Of a stretch of DNA of 64,000 bases, positions 41,882 to 51,833 are shown piece by piece. The notes beneath the pieces are model-generated. The model saw nothing but the letters and a program-made list of their open reading frames with translations. It was not told the DNA's origin and did not search any database. Positions within the stretch are counted from its first letter, which is position 1. Each line of letters begins with the position of its first letter. The position numbers were made by a program, and so were the translations under genes. Source of the stretch: Pseudoxanthomonas jiangsuensis (GTDB taxonomy: Bacteria > Pseudomonadota > Gammaproteobacteria > Xanthomonadales > Xanthomonadaceae); contig NZ_PDWL01000006.1 of assembly GCF_010093185.1 (NCBI RefSeq), forward strand, positions 62,001 through 126,000, in the 5' to 3' direction.

Positions 41882-44313
41882 CGGCATACCACTCCTTGCA
41901 GTTCCACCAGGCCGCGGTCGGCGCTCACCGGTGGCAGCGTGGCTTCGCAGAAGCCGCCATTCTGGCCGATCCGCAGGCGCGCATCCGCCGGCGGATCCTC
42001 GAGGTAGAGCAGGCCGTCGTAACCGACCACGGTCAGCGGCGGGGCGCTGGCCGGGTCGGCGTCGTGTAGCCACACGGGACTGCCGGCGGCCAGCGGCCGG
42101 CCATCCGCACCGGTCAGGCCGACCTGCAGGGAGAGCACCGGGCGCATCGGGAAGCGCGCCAGCATGCCGCTGCGGCTCTCGGGCACGGCCAGCAGCTCGG
42201 TCCGGCCCAGGCTCACGTCGGCCGGCGCCTGCAGCGGGTCGATCGACAGGCGGTTGTTCTGCCAGGCGTTGAGCCGGCTCACCAGCAGCAGGCCGTGGGC
42301 GTCGGTGCGGCCGACCAGGCGGTTCTCCAGCAGGATCGGCACGTCGGCGATGCCGTCGGTGGAGACCAGGGCGAAGGCGTCGTCGACCCGGCGCATGCCG
42401 AACAGGTGACCCTGCATCAGCAGGACGCTGCCGCTGGCGCTGGCATAGCCGGTGTTGCGGCCGCCTTCGCCGCCGGTGTGGTGGACGCCGGCGGCCCATT
42501 CGCCGTGGGCGCCGAGGCGGTTGATCTCCGCCTGCGCGCTGGCCGCGTCGCCGGCGCTGGCCTGGGCGCGCCAGCCCCAGCCGCCGCGGTCGTAGTCGAC
42601 GCTGCGGTTGGCCTCCACGGTCAGGCCGTCGGTGCCGGACGCGTGGCGCGCGCTGGCCGAGACCGAGGTGCGGCGGTCCAGCGGCATCGACCAGTACAGG
42701 TAGGCGTGGTCGCTGTCTTCGCGTTCCAGGTCGCGGTTGAGGTTGACGCTGAGGTAGCCGGCGCGCGGCAACTGCCAGGACAGCGACAGGTTGGCGTAGC
42801 GCGCGCGCGGCTGCTGCGCCCGGTCCTGGCGCAGGTAGCTGGCGCCGATCTGGACCCGGCCCAGGCTGACGCCGGCGAAGGCGCGGTCGCTGCGCCGCGC
42901 CAGCGGCGAATCCTCCAGGCTGGCCACGTCGGCGAACGCGGCGTCGCGGCGCAGGCTGGAAAGGGCGAGGTTGAAGCGCGGCGAGGCCCACTGCCAGCCG
43001 CCGCCGTACTGGCGACCGGCGCGTCCCTCGTGGCGGCTGCCGGCCAGCGACAGGTCGAGCACGCCGCCGCGGCGGCCGAGCATCACCTGGGCGCCGGCGC
43101 CGGCCATGGCCAGCTCGGCGGTGCCCTCGGCGTGCGCTTCCACGGTGAGCAGGTCGTTGACGCCGTGGCGCAGGGTGGCGCTGGCCATCGGCTCGTCGGC
43201 ATAGGCGAACGAGCGCAGGCCGTAGTCGCGCCGGACCAGGCCCGCCTCCAGCGACCAGTCGCTCAGCCCGGCCTGGAGCAGCTCGGCGCTGCTGTACAGG
43301 CTGAAATCGACCACCCGGCTCTGGCCGTTGATGTCGGTGATCACCATCTGCGCCTGGCCGGCGCCGCTGACCCGCGGCAGGCTGTCGATCTGGAACTGCC
43401 CCGGCCGCACCTGCTGGCTGGACTGGCGGATGCCGTCGATGAACAGGTCCACCGTGGACGGCAGGGCCGCCTCGCCGGCGAACGAGGCCAGCGGCGTGGT
43501 CACCCGGTAGGGCTGCAGGGCGAAGTCGCGCGCGATCCGCACGCCGCCGATCCGGGTCGGGCGGGTCCATTGCAGCGCGCCGGTGTAGGTGTCGCCGGCG
43601 ATCACGGACACCATGCTGTCCTGCAGGTCCAGCCGCCAGGCGGTGTCCAGGCGGACGGTGTCGTTGTCGTCCGTGTCCGGGCCGCGGACGACGCGGCTGA
43701 CCACGCTGTTGCTCCACAGGCCGGGACCGAACCCGAACAGGCGCAGTTCGTGCCAGCCGCTGACCGAGCGGTGGTCGCCGTCGCCCTGGGCGTAGAGGTC
43801 GTAGTTGAGCAGCAGGCCGGGGGCGCGGCTGGCCGGGTCCACCCGTGGCGGCGGCGCGGCGGACGGGCCGAAATGTTCGCGTTCGGCCGACAGGGCCTCC
43901 AGCGGCACGGTCAGCGCCAGATGCTGGCGGCCGGCGTCGTAGCGGGCCTGCAGGCCGGGGATGGCGTCCAGCGCGACCAGGCGGCTGCCGGCGTCGTCGC
44001 TGCCCGGCCACTGCAGGCCCAGCCCGCGCAGGGTCGCGGCGCTGGCGTGCAGGCGGCCGTCGAGCATCAGGAAGCGCGCCAGCTGGCCGGTCACCGACTG
44101 GTTCAGCGAGACCTCCAGGTACAGCTCCTCGGCCCCTGCCGGCACGGGCAGGCGGTCGTCCTCGGCATCGACCAGGTCCAGGGTCGAGGGGCTGGACAGC
44201 CCGGGGGAGGCGGGAACGGCGGGCGCGGCCAGGGATCCGAAGGGCGCGCAGGCCGCGGCGACGCTAGCGGCCAGCGCCGTCCAGCGGCAGGGCCTGGTCG
44301 CTCGCATCGTCAT
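41878..44313 (-). CDS. Outer membrane usher of archaic chaperone-usher pilus (CsuD-like)
   Basis: An 811-residue FimD/PapC-family usher. A signal peptide (about residues 1-30) precedes the N-terminal chaperone-binding domain, then a large beta-barrel and a C-terminal domain ending G-L-V-E-L-Q-G-V-V-C-R with its Cys pair (F-C-E and V-C-R). Family motifs include F-I-D-G-I-R-Q and S-L-P-R-V-S-G-A-G-Q-A-Q-M-V-I-T-D. It assembles and exports the pilins through the outer membrane. Its start overlaps the first chaperone gene by 50 bp, and its stop overlaps the adhesin start. Confidence 0.92.
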   Translation of the reverse strand: MTMRATRPCRWTALAASVAAACAPFGSLAAPAVPASPGLSSPSTLDLVDAEDDRLPVPAGAEELYLEVSLNQSVTGQLARFLMLDGRLHASAATLRGLGLQWPGSDDAGSRLVALDAIPGLQARYDAGRQHLALTVPLEALSAEREHFGPSAAPPPRVDPASRAPGLLLNYDLYAQGDGDHRSVSGWHELRLFGFGPGLWSNSVVSRVVRGPDTDDNDTVRLDTAWRLDLQDSMVSVIAGDTYTGALQWTRPTRIGGVRIARDFALQPYRVTTPLASFAGEAALPSTVDLFIDGIRQSSQQVRPGQFQIDSLPRVSGAGQAQMVITDINGQSRVVDFSLYSSAELLQAGLSDWSLEAGLVRRDYGLRSFAYADEPMASATLRHGVNDLLTVEAHAEGTAELAMAGAGAQVMLGRRGGVLDLSLAGSRHEGRAGRQYGGGWQWASPRFNLALSSLRRDAAFADVASLEDSPLARRSDRAFAGVSLGRVQIGASYLRQDRAQQPRARYANLSLSWQLPRAGYLSVNLNRDLEREDSDHAYLYWSMPLDRRTSVSASARHASGTDGLTVEANRSVDYDRGGWGWRAQASAGDAASAQAEINRLGAHGEWAAGVHHTGGEGGRNTGYASASGSVLLMQGHLFGMRRVDDAFALVSTDGIADVPILLENRLVGRTDAHGLLLVSRLNAWQNNRLSIDPLQAPADVSLGRTELLAVPESRSGMLARFPMRPVLSLQVGLTGADGRPLAAGSPVWLHDADPASAPPLTVVGYDGLLYLEDPPADARLRIGQNGGFCEATLPPVSADRGLVELQGVVCR

Positions 44314-45094
44314 TGAACCTGACCCTCAACTGGCCGCCGCGGGCGGTGGTGGCGGTGGGCAAAGGAACCGGCCACTGCATCTGCTGGCCGGCCAGGACGT
44401 AGCCCAGCAGGCCGGGAACCAGCTCGGTGCGCTGGCCCTGGCCATCGACCCAGGCCAGCCCGCTGAGCCGGACCCGCTGGCGGCCCGGATTGGCGACCAC
44501 CAGCAGGCTGCCCGCCTCGTGCGGCTGCAGGCTCGCGGCCAGGGCCGGACGGGTGTCCGGGCGGGCCTCGGTCTGCCGCGAGGGACTGAGCGGCCCGGTG
44601 CCCTCGGCCAGCACGAACGCCGGGATGGAATAGCGCAGCAGGAACTGCAGGCCCGGGTCCTGGCCGCGCTCGCGCTCGTGCGGCAGCTCGTCCACGGTCA
44701 GGCGGTAGGCGGCTTCGGCCTGCAGGGGCGCGGCCTGCGGGCGGATCAGGCGGACCAGCTGCTGCTCGCCCGCGGCCACTTCCAGGATCGCCGGGCTGGC
44801 GACCAGGTCGCGGCTGGGCTCGAGCTGCTCGCCGCCGTCGCCCTGGGTCCAGCGCGACACCCGGACCTGGGCGCGCAGCGTCCCGGTCCCGGTGTTGGTC
44901 AGCCACAGCGCCTGCGAGCGCTCGCCGGGCGCGAACTCGACCAGGATCGGATTGACCTGCAAGTCGGCCGCCTGCGCGGCCGGCCCGGTCCAGGCCAGGC
45001 CGGCCGCCAGCAGCCAGCCGATGCCGCGGAGGCGGCCGCGCGCCGGGCGCGGCCTTTGCGCCCGGGAGGCCGGGCCGGTACCTGCGTGGTCCAT
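44264..45094 (-). CDS. First periplasmic pilus chaperone (CsuC-like)
   Basis: A 276-residue PapD-like chaperone. A long N-terminus of about 20 polar residues precedes the hydrophobic signal segment ending A-A-Q-A-A. Mature-domain features are L-Q-V-N-P-I-L-V-E-F, S-Q-A-L-W-L-T-N and A-Y-R-L-T-V-D-E-L-P. It donates a beta-strand to pilin subunits and hands them to the usher. It directly follows the major pilin gene (17 bp), the usual Csu order pilin-chaperone-usher-adhesin. Confidence 0.9.
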   Translation of the reverse strand: MDHAGTGPASRAQRPRPARGRLRGIGWLLAAGLAWTGPAAQAADLQVNPILVEFAPGERSQALWLTNTGTGTLRAQVRVSRWTQGDGGEQLEPSRDLVASPAILEVAAGEQQLVRLIRPQAAPLQAEAAYRLTVDELPHERERGQDPGLQFLLRYSIPAFVLAEGTGPLSPSRQTEARPDTRPALAASLQPHEAGSLLVVANPGRQRVRLSGLAWVDGQGQRTELVPGLLGYVLAGQQMQWPVPLPTATTARGGQLRVRFNDDASDQALPLDGAGR

Positions 45095-45111
45095 CGATCC
45101 TCGCGCAGCGG

Positions 45112-45618
45112 TCAGTAGGTGACGGTGGCGGTGATGGTATCCGCGTAGTCGCCGGCCGGCACGTTGACGTTGCTGCTGCCCAGCACGCGGCCGTAGACCG
45201 GCACGGTCTGGTCGGTGCCGTCGCCGGTGCCGGCCTGGGTGGTGCCGGTGGTGTCGCCCCAGTTCTGGGTCAGGGCGGCGTCGCGGTACAGGCTGTAGGG
45301 AATGGTCTCGTTGAGGCTGGCGTGCTTCATCAGGCGGCTGGTGACCGAGCTGCCGTTGGCGCCCTGGTTGAGGGCGATCGCGTACGGGGTGCCGGTGGTG
45401 CAGTTCACCACCAGGGCGCCGTTGGCGGTGACGTCGCCGGCCGCCGAGCGGACGGTGTCCGGGAAGACCACGTCCGAGCCGCCGGTGCGGAACTCGCAGG
45501 ACTCGGTGATCTTGATCAGGACCTGGAAGGTATCGGTGTCGGTGGCGGCGTGGGCGTTGCCGGCCAGGGCGGCGGCGGACAGGGCGGCGGCGAGGGACAG
45601 CTTGGCGAACGGCTTCAT
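45112..45618 (-). CDS. Major spore-coat-U (SCPU) pilin of archaic pilus (CsuA/B-like)
   Basis: A 168-residue exported pilin. The ATG at 45618 has AGGAGC upstream. The signal peptide ends A-H-A (residues 22-24); the mature chain has a Cys pair (E-S-C-E-F and V-N-C-T-T-G), an internal Y-S-L-Y-R-D segment and C-terminal D-T-I-T-A-T-V-T-Y. It is the first gene of the operon and probably the most abundant product, the shaft subunit. The other csuA and csuB minor pilins are not present in their usual form. Confidence 0.88.
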   Translation of the reverse strand: MKPFAKLSLAAALSAAALAGNAHAATDTDTFQVLIKITESCEFRTGGSDVVFPDTVRSAAGDVTANGALVVNCTTGTPYAIALNQGANGSSVTSRLMKHASLNETIPYSLYRDAALTQNWGDTTGTTQAGTGDGTDQTVPVYGRVLGSSNVNVPAGDYADTITATVTY

Positions 45619-45954
45619 CGGGAATGCTCCTGTGACGTTGCGGATGCAGGGGATGCGTTGCGGGCAGTCGGAGCAGGAACCGTGCCAAGTATCCGGCGCT
45701 CCCCATTCCAGGGAACTCAAGGCGCCAGACGGTCCCGTGACATGACTGAATGCGCTTATTGTGACCCAGTCCGCGGAGTATTGCCGAACTGCTAGGCGAA
45801 AAATGACGCATCGCGTCACTTTATTGACGTGACTCGTTCAGGTGGTCATCTCTCGCTGAATAGGCGATGGGGGAAACCGTCAAGTTCCCGCCCCGGACTC
45901 GCCGGCCGCGGAAGCACGCGTTCAGGAAGGCGCCGGATGGGCGATAATCCGGGC
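45619..45954. other. 336-bp divergent control region between pilus operon and map
   Basis: No gene is seen here. The middle (about 45740-45835) is less GC-rich than its surroundings and contains TGACGC-ATC-GCGTCA (45804-45818), a 6-bp inverted repeat that could bind a regulator of the pilus operon. A clear pilus promoter could not be fixed. The map promoter lies at the right end. Confidence 0.5.
45921..45948 (+). promoter_or_regulatory. Promoter of map, possibly giving a leaderless mRNA
   Basis: TTCAGG (45921-45926), a 16-bp spacer and GATAAT (45943-45948) are followed after only six bases by the map ATG at 45955. Transcription would start at or next to the A of the start codon, and no ribosome binding site precedes the ATG. 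Confidence 0.5.
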
Positions 45955-46734
45955 ATGAGCCTGCACCTGAAGACCCCCGAAGAAATCGAGAAGATGCGCG
46001 TCGCCGGCCGCCTGGCCGCCGAGGTGCTGGAGATGATCACGCCGCACGTCAAGCCGGGCGTGACCACCGAGGAACTGGACCGGATCTGCCACGAGCACAT
46101 CGTCAACGTACAGGGCACGATCCCGGCCAACGTCGGCTACCGCGGCTATCCCAAGACCGTGTGCACCTCGGTCAACAACGTGATCTGCCACGGCATTCCC
46201 AGCGCGGGCAAGGTGCTCAAGGACGGCGACATCCTCAACATCGACGTCACCGTCATCAAGGACGGCTGGCACGGCGACACCAGCCGGATGTACTACGTCG
46301 GCACGCCCTCGGTGATGGCGAAGAGGCTGGTGGACGCGACCTTCGAGGCGATGTGGCGCGGGATCCGCGCGGTCCGTCCGGGCGCGACCCTGGGCGACGT
46401 CGGCCACGCGATCCAGAGCTACGCCGAGGGCGAGCGCTTCTCGGTGGTGCGCGAGTACTGCGGCCACGGCATCGGCAAGGTCTACCACGACGATCCGCAG
46501 GTGCTGCACTACGGCCGCCCGGGCGAGGGCCTGGTGCTGCGGCCGGGCATGACCTTCACCATCGAGCCGATGATCAACGAGGGCACCCGCTACACAAAGG
46601 TGCTGCCGGATGGCTGGACCGTGGTGACCAAGGACCGCAAGCTGTCGGCGCAGTGGGAACACATGGTCGCGGTGACCGAGGACGGCGTGGACGTGCTGAC
46701 CCTGGCGCAGGGCCAGCAGCCGCCTCCGGCGTGA
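45955..46734 (+). CDS. map: Type I methionine aminopeptidase
   Basis: A 259-residue enzyme removing N-terminal Met from nascent proteins. All five metal ligands are in place: Asp97, Asp108, His171, Glu204 and Glu235, and His79 is present. There is no SD before the ATG and a -10 box ends seven bases upstream, so the mRNA may be leaderless. In most gammaproteobacteria map is divergent from rpsB; here the whole pilus operon has come between them. Its stop is close to the glnD start. Confidence 0.97.
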   Translation: MSLHLKTPEEIEKMRVAGRLAAEVLEMITPHVKPGVTTEELDRICHEHIVNVQGTIPANVGYRGYPKTVCTSVNNVICHGIPSAGKVLKDGDILNIDVTVIKDGWHGDTSRMYYVGTPSVMAKRLVDATFEAMWRGIRAVRPGATLGDVGHAIQSYAEGERFSVVREYCGHGIGKVYHDDPQVLHYGRPGEGLVLRPGMTFTIEPMINEGTRYTKVLPDGWTVVTKDRKLSAQWEHMVAVTEDGVDVLTLAQGQQPPPA

Positions 46735-46742
46735 GCGCCGGC

Positions 46743-49411
46743 ATGGGCAGCACGTTCCCGCCCGATGCTTCCGCCGCCGTCGCGGTGGACGACAGCGACG
46801 CCGGCTGGGCCGCGCGCGCGCGCGAGGTGCTCGGCCAGGCCGACGCACGCCTGGCGCGCCGTTACGGTCCCGACGCCGACATCGACCGCCTGCTGGCCCT
46901 GCGCGCGCGCGCCGTCGACGAGCTTTTGCGCCAGGCCTGGCAGCGGTGCCTGCCGGCCGGTGCGCCGCTGGCGCTGTTCGCGGTCGGCGGCTACGGCCGC
47001 GGCGAGCTGTTCCCGCGTTCGGACATCGACCTGCTGGTGCTGGGCGATGCGTCGGCGCAGGAGGCGCGTCACGCCGAGCTGTCGCGGTTCTTCGCCCTGC
47101 TCTGGGACGTCGGCCTGCCGGTGGGGCATGCGGTGCGCTCGCCGGAACAGTGCACCGCGGCGGCGGCCGACCAGACGGTGATGACCGCCCTGCTGGAGTC
47201 GCGGCCGCTGGTCGCCGACGCCGCGGCGCAGGCGGCGCTCGCCGCGGCGATCGCGCCGGAAAGGATCTGGCCGCCGCGCGACTTCTTCGAGGCCAAGCGC
47301 GGAGAACTGCGCGCGCGCCACCAGCGCTACGGCGACACCTCCGACAACCTCGAACCCAACATCAAGGACGGCCCCGGCGGCCTGCGCGACCTGCACACGC
47401 TGGGCTGGATGGCCCTGCGCGCGTTCGGCGTGCGCGGGCTGGAGGCAGTGGTCGGCCTGGGCCAGCTCGGTCCGGACGAGGCCGCCGCGCTGGCGCGCGA
47501 GCGCCGCGCCCTGGGCCGGCTGCGTTTCGGCCTGCACCTGGTGGCCGGGCGGCCGGAGGAGCGGCTGCGCTTCGACTACCAGAAGGCCCTGGCCCAGCGC
47601 CTGGGCTTCGCCGACGACGACCACAGCCTGGGCGTCGAGAAGATGATGCAGGGCTTCTACCGCAGCGCGGCGATCGTGCGCCGGATCAGCGACCGGCTTT
47701 TGCAGCGCTTCGAGGAGACCTTCGACGGCGAGGCCGCGCCCGAGCCGCTGAACCCGGACTTCGCCCTGCGCCGCGGCTACCTGGCCGCCAACGCACCGTA
47801 CTGGCCGGAGGCCGACCTGCGCGAGGTGCTGGCGCTGTTCGCGACTTGGGCGGCGCACCCGCAGGTGCGCGGGCTGCACTCGCGCACCGCGCGCGCGCTG
47901 GCCGAGTCACTGCCGCGGCTGCCGTCCTACACCGCCGCCGGGCCGGCCGCGCGCGAGCGCTTCATGGCCCTGATGCGCGGCCCGCGCGCGGTCCAGACCC
48001 TGACCCGGATGGCGCGCCTGGGCGTGCTCGGCCAGTACCTGCCGGCGTTCGCGCAGGTCTCCGGGCGGATGCAGTTCGACCTGTTCCACGTCTACACCGT
48101 GGACCAGCACACGCTGATGGTGCTGGCGAACCTGGCTGGCTTCGCTGGCGGCCAGGCCGACGCGCGCTTCTCCATCGCCCACGAGGTGTGGCCGCGGCTG
48201 CGCAAGCCGGAGCTTCTGCTGCTGGCCGGCCTGTTCCACGACATCGCCAAGGGCCGCGGCGGCGACCATTCCGAACTGGGCGCGGTGGACGCGCGCGAGT
48301 TCTGCCGGGCGCACGGCCTGAGCGAGGCCGATACCGGCCTGGTCGTGTGGCTGGTGGAACAGCATCTGCGGATGTCGGTGACCGCACAGAAGCAGGACAT
48401 CTCCGATCCGGAGGTGGTGCACGCCTTCGCCACCCTGGTCGGCGACCGCGAGCGCCTGGACTACCTGTACCTGCTGACCTGCGCCGACATCGCCGGGACC
48501 AGCCCCAAGCTGTGGAACGCCTGGAAGGACCGGCTGCTGGCCGACCTCTACCTGTCCACCCGGCGGGTGCTGCGCGAAGGCCTGGAGGTGCCGGTGGACG
48601 CCGAGGCGCGGGTGGCCGAGGCGCGCGCGGAGACCCATGCCCTGCTGCGCGAGCGCGGGCTGGATGACGCCACCATCGCGCGCCAGTTCGCCGAGATGCC
48701 GGACGAGGGTTTCCTGCGCTTCCGCCCCGAGCAGCTGGCCTGGCAGGCCGCCTCGCTGGTCCGGGTGCGCAAGGGCGACACCCGGGTGGCGGTGCGCCGC
48801 ATCGACGGCAAGTCCGGCGGCGAGTCCTGCGACCGGGGCGGGGCGCTGGAGGTGTTCGTGCACTCGCCCGACCGCGACGGCCTGTTCGCCGCGATCGTCG
48901 CCACCCTGGACCGGCACGGCTACGGCATCCACCAGGCGCGGGTGCTGATGGGTCCCAATGGCACCGTGTTCGACACCTTCGAAGTGCTGCCGGCCGACAG
49001 CTTCGCCAGCGGCGACCCGCACCAGCTCGAGCAGGCCCTGGCCCAGGCACTGTCCGGAACCTCGCTCGACCAGGTGCGCGCGCCGCGTCGGGCCGCGCCG
49101 CGGCAGCTGCGCCACTTCCGCTTCCCGCCGCAGGTGGAGTTCAACGCCACCGCCGACGGCCGCCGCAGCCTGTTCGGGCTGGTCTGCCCCGACCGCCCCG
49201 GGCTGCTGGCCGACGTCGCCCAGGCCCTGCGCGCCTGCGGCCTGCGGGTGCACGACGCGCGCATCGCCACCTTCGGCGAGCGCGCCGAGGACCTGTTCCA
49301 GATCACCGACGAACACGACCAGCCGCTGGACGCCGCCCGGCAGGACGCCCTGCGCGCCGAGCTGCGCGCCCGGCTGGATCCCGACAGCACATCCCAAGGA
49401 GCCGCCCGCTG

Positions 49412-49412
<1 letters not shown>
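46743..49412 (+). CDS. glnD: [Protein-PII] uridylyltransferase/uridylyl-removing enzyme
   Basis: An 889-residue nitrogen sensor that uridylylates PII under nitrogen limitation and removes UMP when glutamine is high. The nucleotidyltransferase motif is G82[14 protein letters not shown] (Asp94, Asp96), and the HD motif is [14 protein letters not shown]. Two C-terminal ACT domains follow ([12 protein letters not shown] and [11 protein letters not shown]). The start is either the ATG at 46743 or the GTG at 46731 that overlaps the map stop. Its stop overlaps dapD by one base. Confidence 0.96.
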
Positions 49413-50317
<905 letters not shown>

Positions 50318-50321
50318 CGGC

Positions 50322-50678
50322 ATGACCACGGTCTACGGCCTCAATAACTGCGACACCTGCAAGAAGGCGACCAGGTGGCTGGACCGCTTCGGCGTGGCCT
50401 ACGCCTTCGTCGACTACCGCGAGCACAAGCCCGCGCCGGAGACGCTGGTGGAATGGGCGGGCAAGGCCGGCGGCTTCGATGCCCTGGTCAACAAGTCCTC
50501 GACCACCTGGCGGCAGCTGCCGGAGAGCCGCAAGGCGCCCGGCAGCGAGGCCGAGTGGAAGTTGCTGCTGCGCGAGCACCCGCAGCTGGTGCGGCGGCCG
50601 GTGGTGGTGAAGGACGACGGCAGCTTCAGCCAGGGCTTTTCCGACAATGGCTTCAAGAAGCTGTTCGGCGTGGGCTGA
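50322..50678 (+). CDS. ArsC/Spx-family thioredoxin-fold protein (YffB-like)
   Basis: A 118-residue protein of the arsenate reductase-related Spx/MgsR family. The N-terminal motif N-N-C-D-T-C-K-K-A (Cys10, Cys13) is the CxxC form, and R-R-P-V-V near residue 92 is the family's Arg-Pro motif. A position between dapD and dapE is conserved in several gammaproteobacteria and gives no clue to arsenate. YffB-type proteins are probably glutathione-dependent thiol reductases; the substrate is unknown. It lies 4 bp after dapD. Confidence 0.88.
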   Translation: MTTVYGLNNCDTCKKATRWLDRFGVAYAFVDYREHKPAPETLVEWAGKAGGFDALVNKSSTTWRQLPESRKAPGSEAEWKLLLREHPQLVRRPVVVKDDGSFSQGFSDNGFKKLFGVG

Positions 50679-50691
50679 GGGCGGGCGGCCG

Positions 50692-51822
50692 ATGAGCGAC
50701 GTGCTCGACCTCACCTGCGACCTGATCGCGCGCGCTTCGGTCACCCCGGACGACGCCGGCTGCCAGGCGCTGATCGCCGGGCGCCTGCGCCAGGCCGGCT
50801 TCGCCTGCGAGCACCTGCGCTACGGCCAGGTCGACAACCTCTGGGCCACCCACGGCAGCGGCGAGGGGCCGGTGCTGGTCCTGCTCGGCCATACCGACGT
50901 GGTCCCGCCCGGTCCGCGCGAGGCCTGGACCAGCGACCCGTTCGCGCCGGACATCCGCGACGGCGTGCTCTACGGCCGTGGCGCGGCCGACATGAAGTCC
51001 GGGGTGGCCGCGTTCGTGGTCGCCGCCGAGCGCTTCGCCGCCGCCCATCCCGACCACCCCGGCACCCTGGCCCTGCTGCTGACCTCCGACGAGGAGGGCG
51101 ACGCGATCGACGGCGTGCGCCGGGTCGCGCAGACCTTCCGCGAGCGCGGCCAGCGGATCGACTGGTGCATCACCGGCGAGCCGTCCTCCACCGCGAGACT
51201 GGGCGACCTGTTGCGCGTGGGCCGCCGCGGCAGCCTGTCGGCGACGCTGACCATCAAGGGCGTGCAGGGCCACGTCGCCTACCCGCACAAGGCGCGCAAT
51301 CCGATCCACCTGGCCGCGCCGGCGCTGGCCGAACTGACCGCCCGGGTCTGGGACGGGGGCTACGAAAGCTTCCCGCCGACCAGCCTGCAGGTCAGCAACA
51401 TCCACGCCGGCACCGGCGCCAACAACGTCATCCCCGGCGAACTGCAGGTGCTGTTCAACCTGCGCTACAACCCGCACTGGGACGCGCCCAAGCTGGAGGC
51501 GGAGATCGCCGCGCTGCTGGACCGGCACGGCCTCGAGTACGCGCTGCGCTGGCACCGCAGCGGCGAGCCGTTCTACACCCCGGAAGGCCGGCTGCGCGCG
51601 GTGGCGCGCGAGGTGCTGGGCCGCTTCGCCGGCGCGCGGCCGGAGGAAAGCACCGGCGGCGGCACCTCCGATGCGCGCTTCATCGCTCCGCTGGGCGCGC
51701 AGTGCATCGAGGTCGGACCGGTCAACGCCAGCATCCACCAGGTCGACGAACACGTCGCCGTCGCCGACCTGGAGGCCTTGCCCGAGCTCTACCTGCAACT
51801 GGTCGAACGCCTGCTCCTGTAG
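50692..51822 (+). CDS. dapE: Succinyl-diaminopimelate desuccinylase
   Basis: A 376-residue M20-family zinc hydrolase. Metal and catalytic residues: His67 and Asp69 in G-H-T-D-V, bridging Asp100 in A-A-D-M-K-S-G, Glu134/Glu135 in S-D-E-E-G-D, and the C-terminal His in N-A-S-I-H-Q-V-D-E. It converts N-succinyl-LL-DAP to LL-DAP for lysine and peptidoglycan. It ends with a TGTAGG sequence whose TAG is the stop, similar to but shorter than the repeat motif at ispD and truD. It is convergent with the UbiB-family gene 11 bp away. Confidence 0.96.
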   Translation: MSDVLDLTCDLIARASVTPDDAGCQALIAGRLRQAGFACEHLRYGQVDNLWATHGSGEGPVLVLLGHTDVVPPGPREAWTSDPFAPDIRDGVLYGRGAADMKSGVAAFVVAAERFAAAHPDHPGTLALLLTSDEEGDAIDGVRRVAQTFRERGQRIDWCITGEPSSTARLGDLLRVGRRGSLSATLTIKGVQGHVAYPHKARNPIHLAAPALAELTARVWDGGYESFPPTSLQVSNIHAGTGANNVIPGELQVLFNLRYNPHWDAPKLEAEIAALLDRHGLEYALRWHRSGEPFYTPEGRLRAVAREVLGRFAGARPEESTGGGTSDARFIAPLGAQCIEVGPVNASIHQVDEHVAVADLEALPELYLQLVERLLL

Positions 51823-51833
51823 GCGCCGCAGGC

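Noticed and set aside
40880..44011. A 1043-codon frame covering usher and adhesin
   Set aside because: Only the last about 333 codons resemble SCPU domains; the rest is the usher gene read in the wrong frame.
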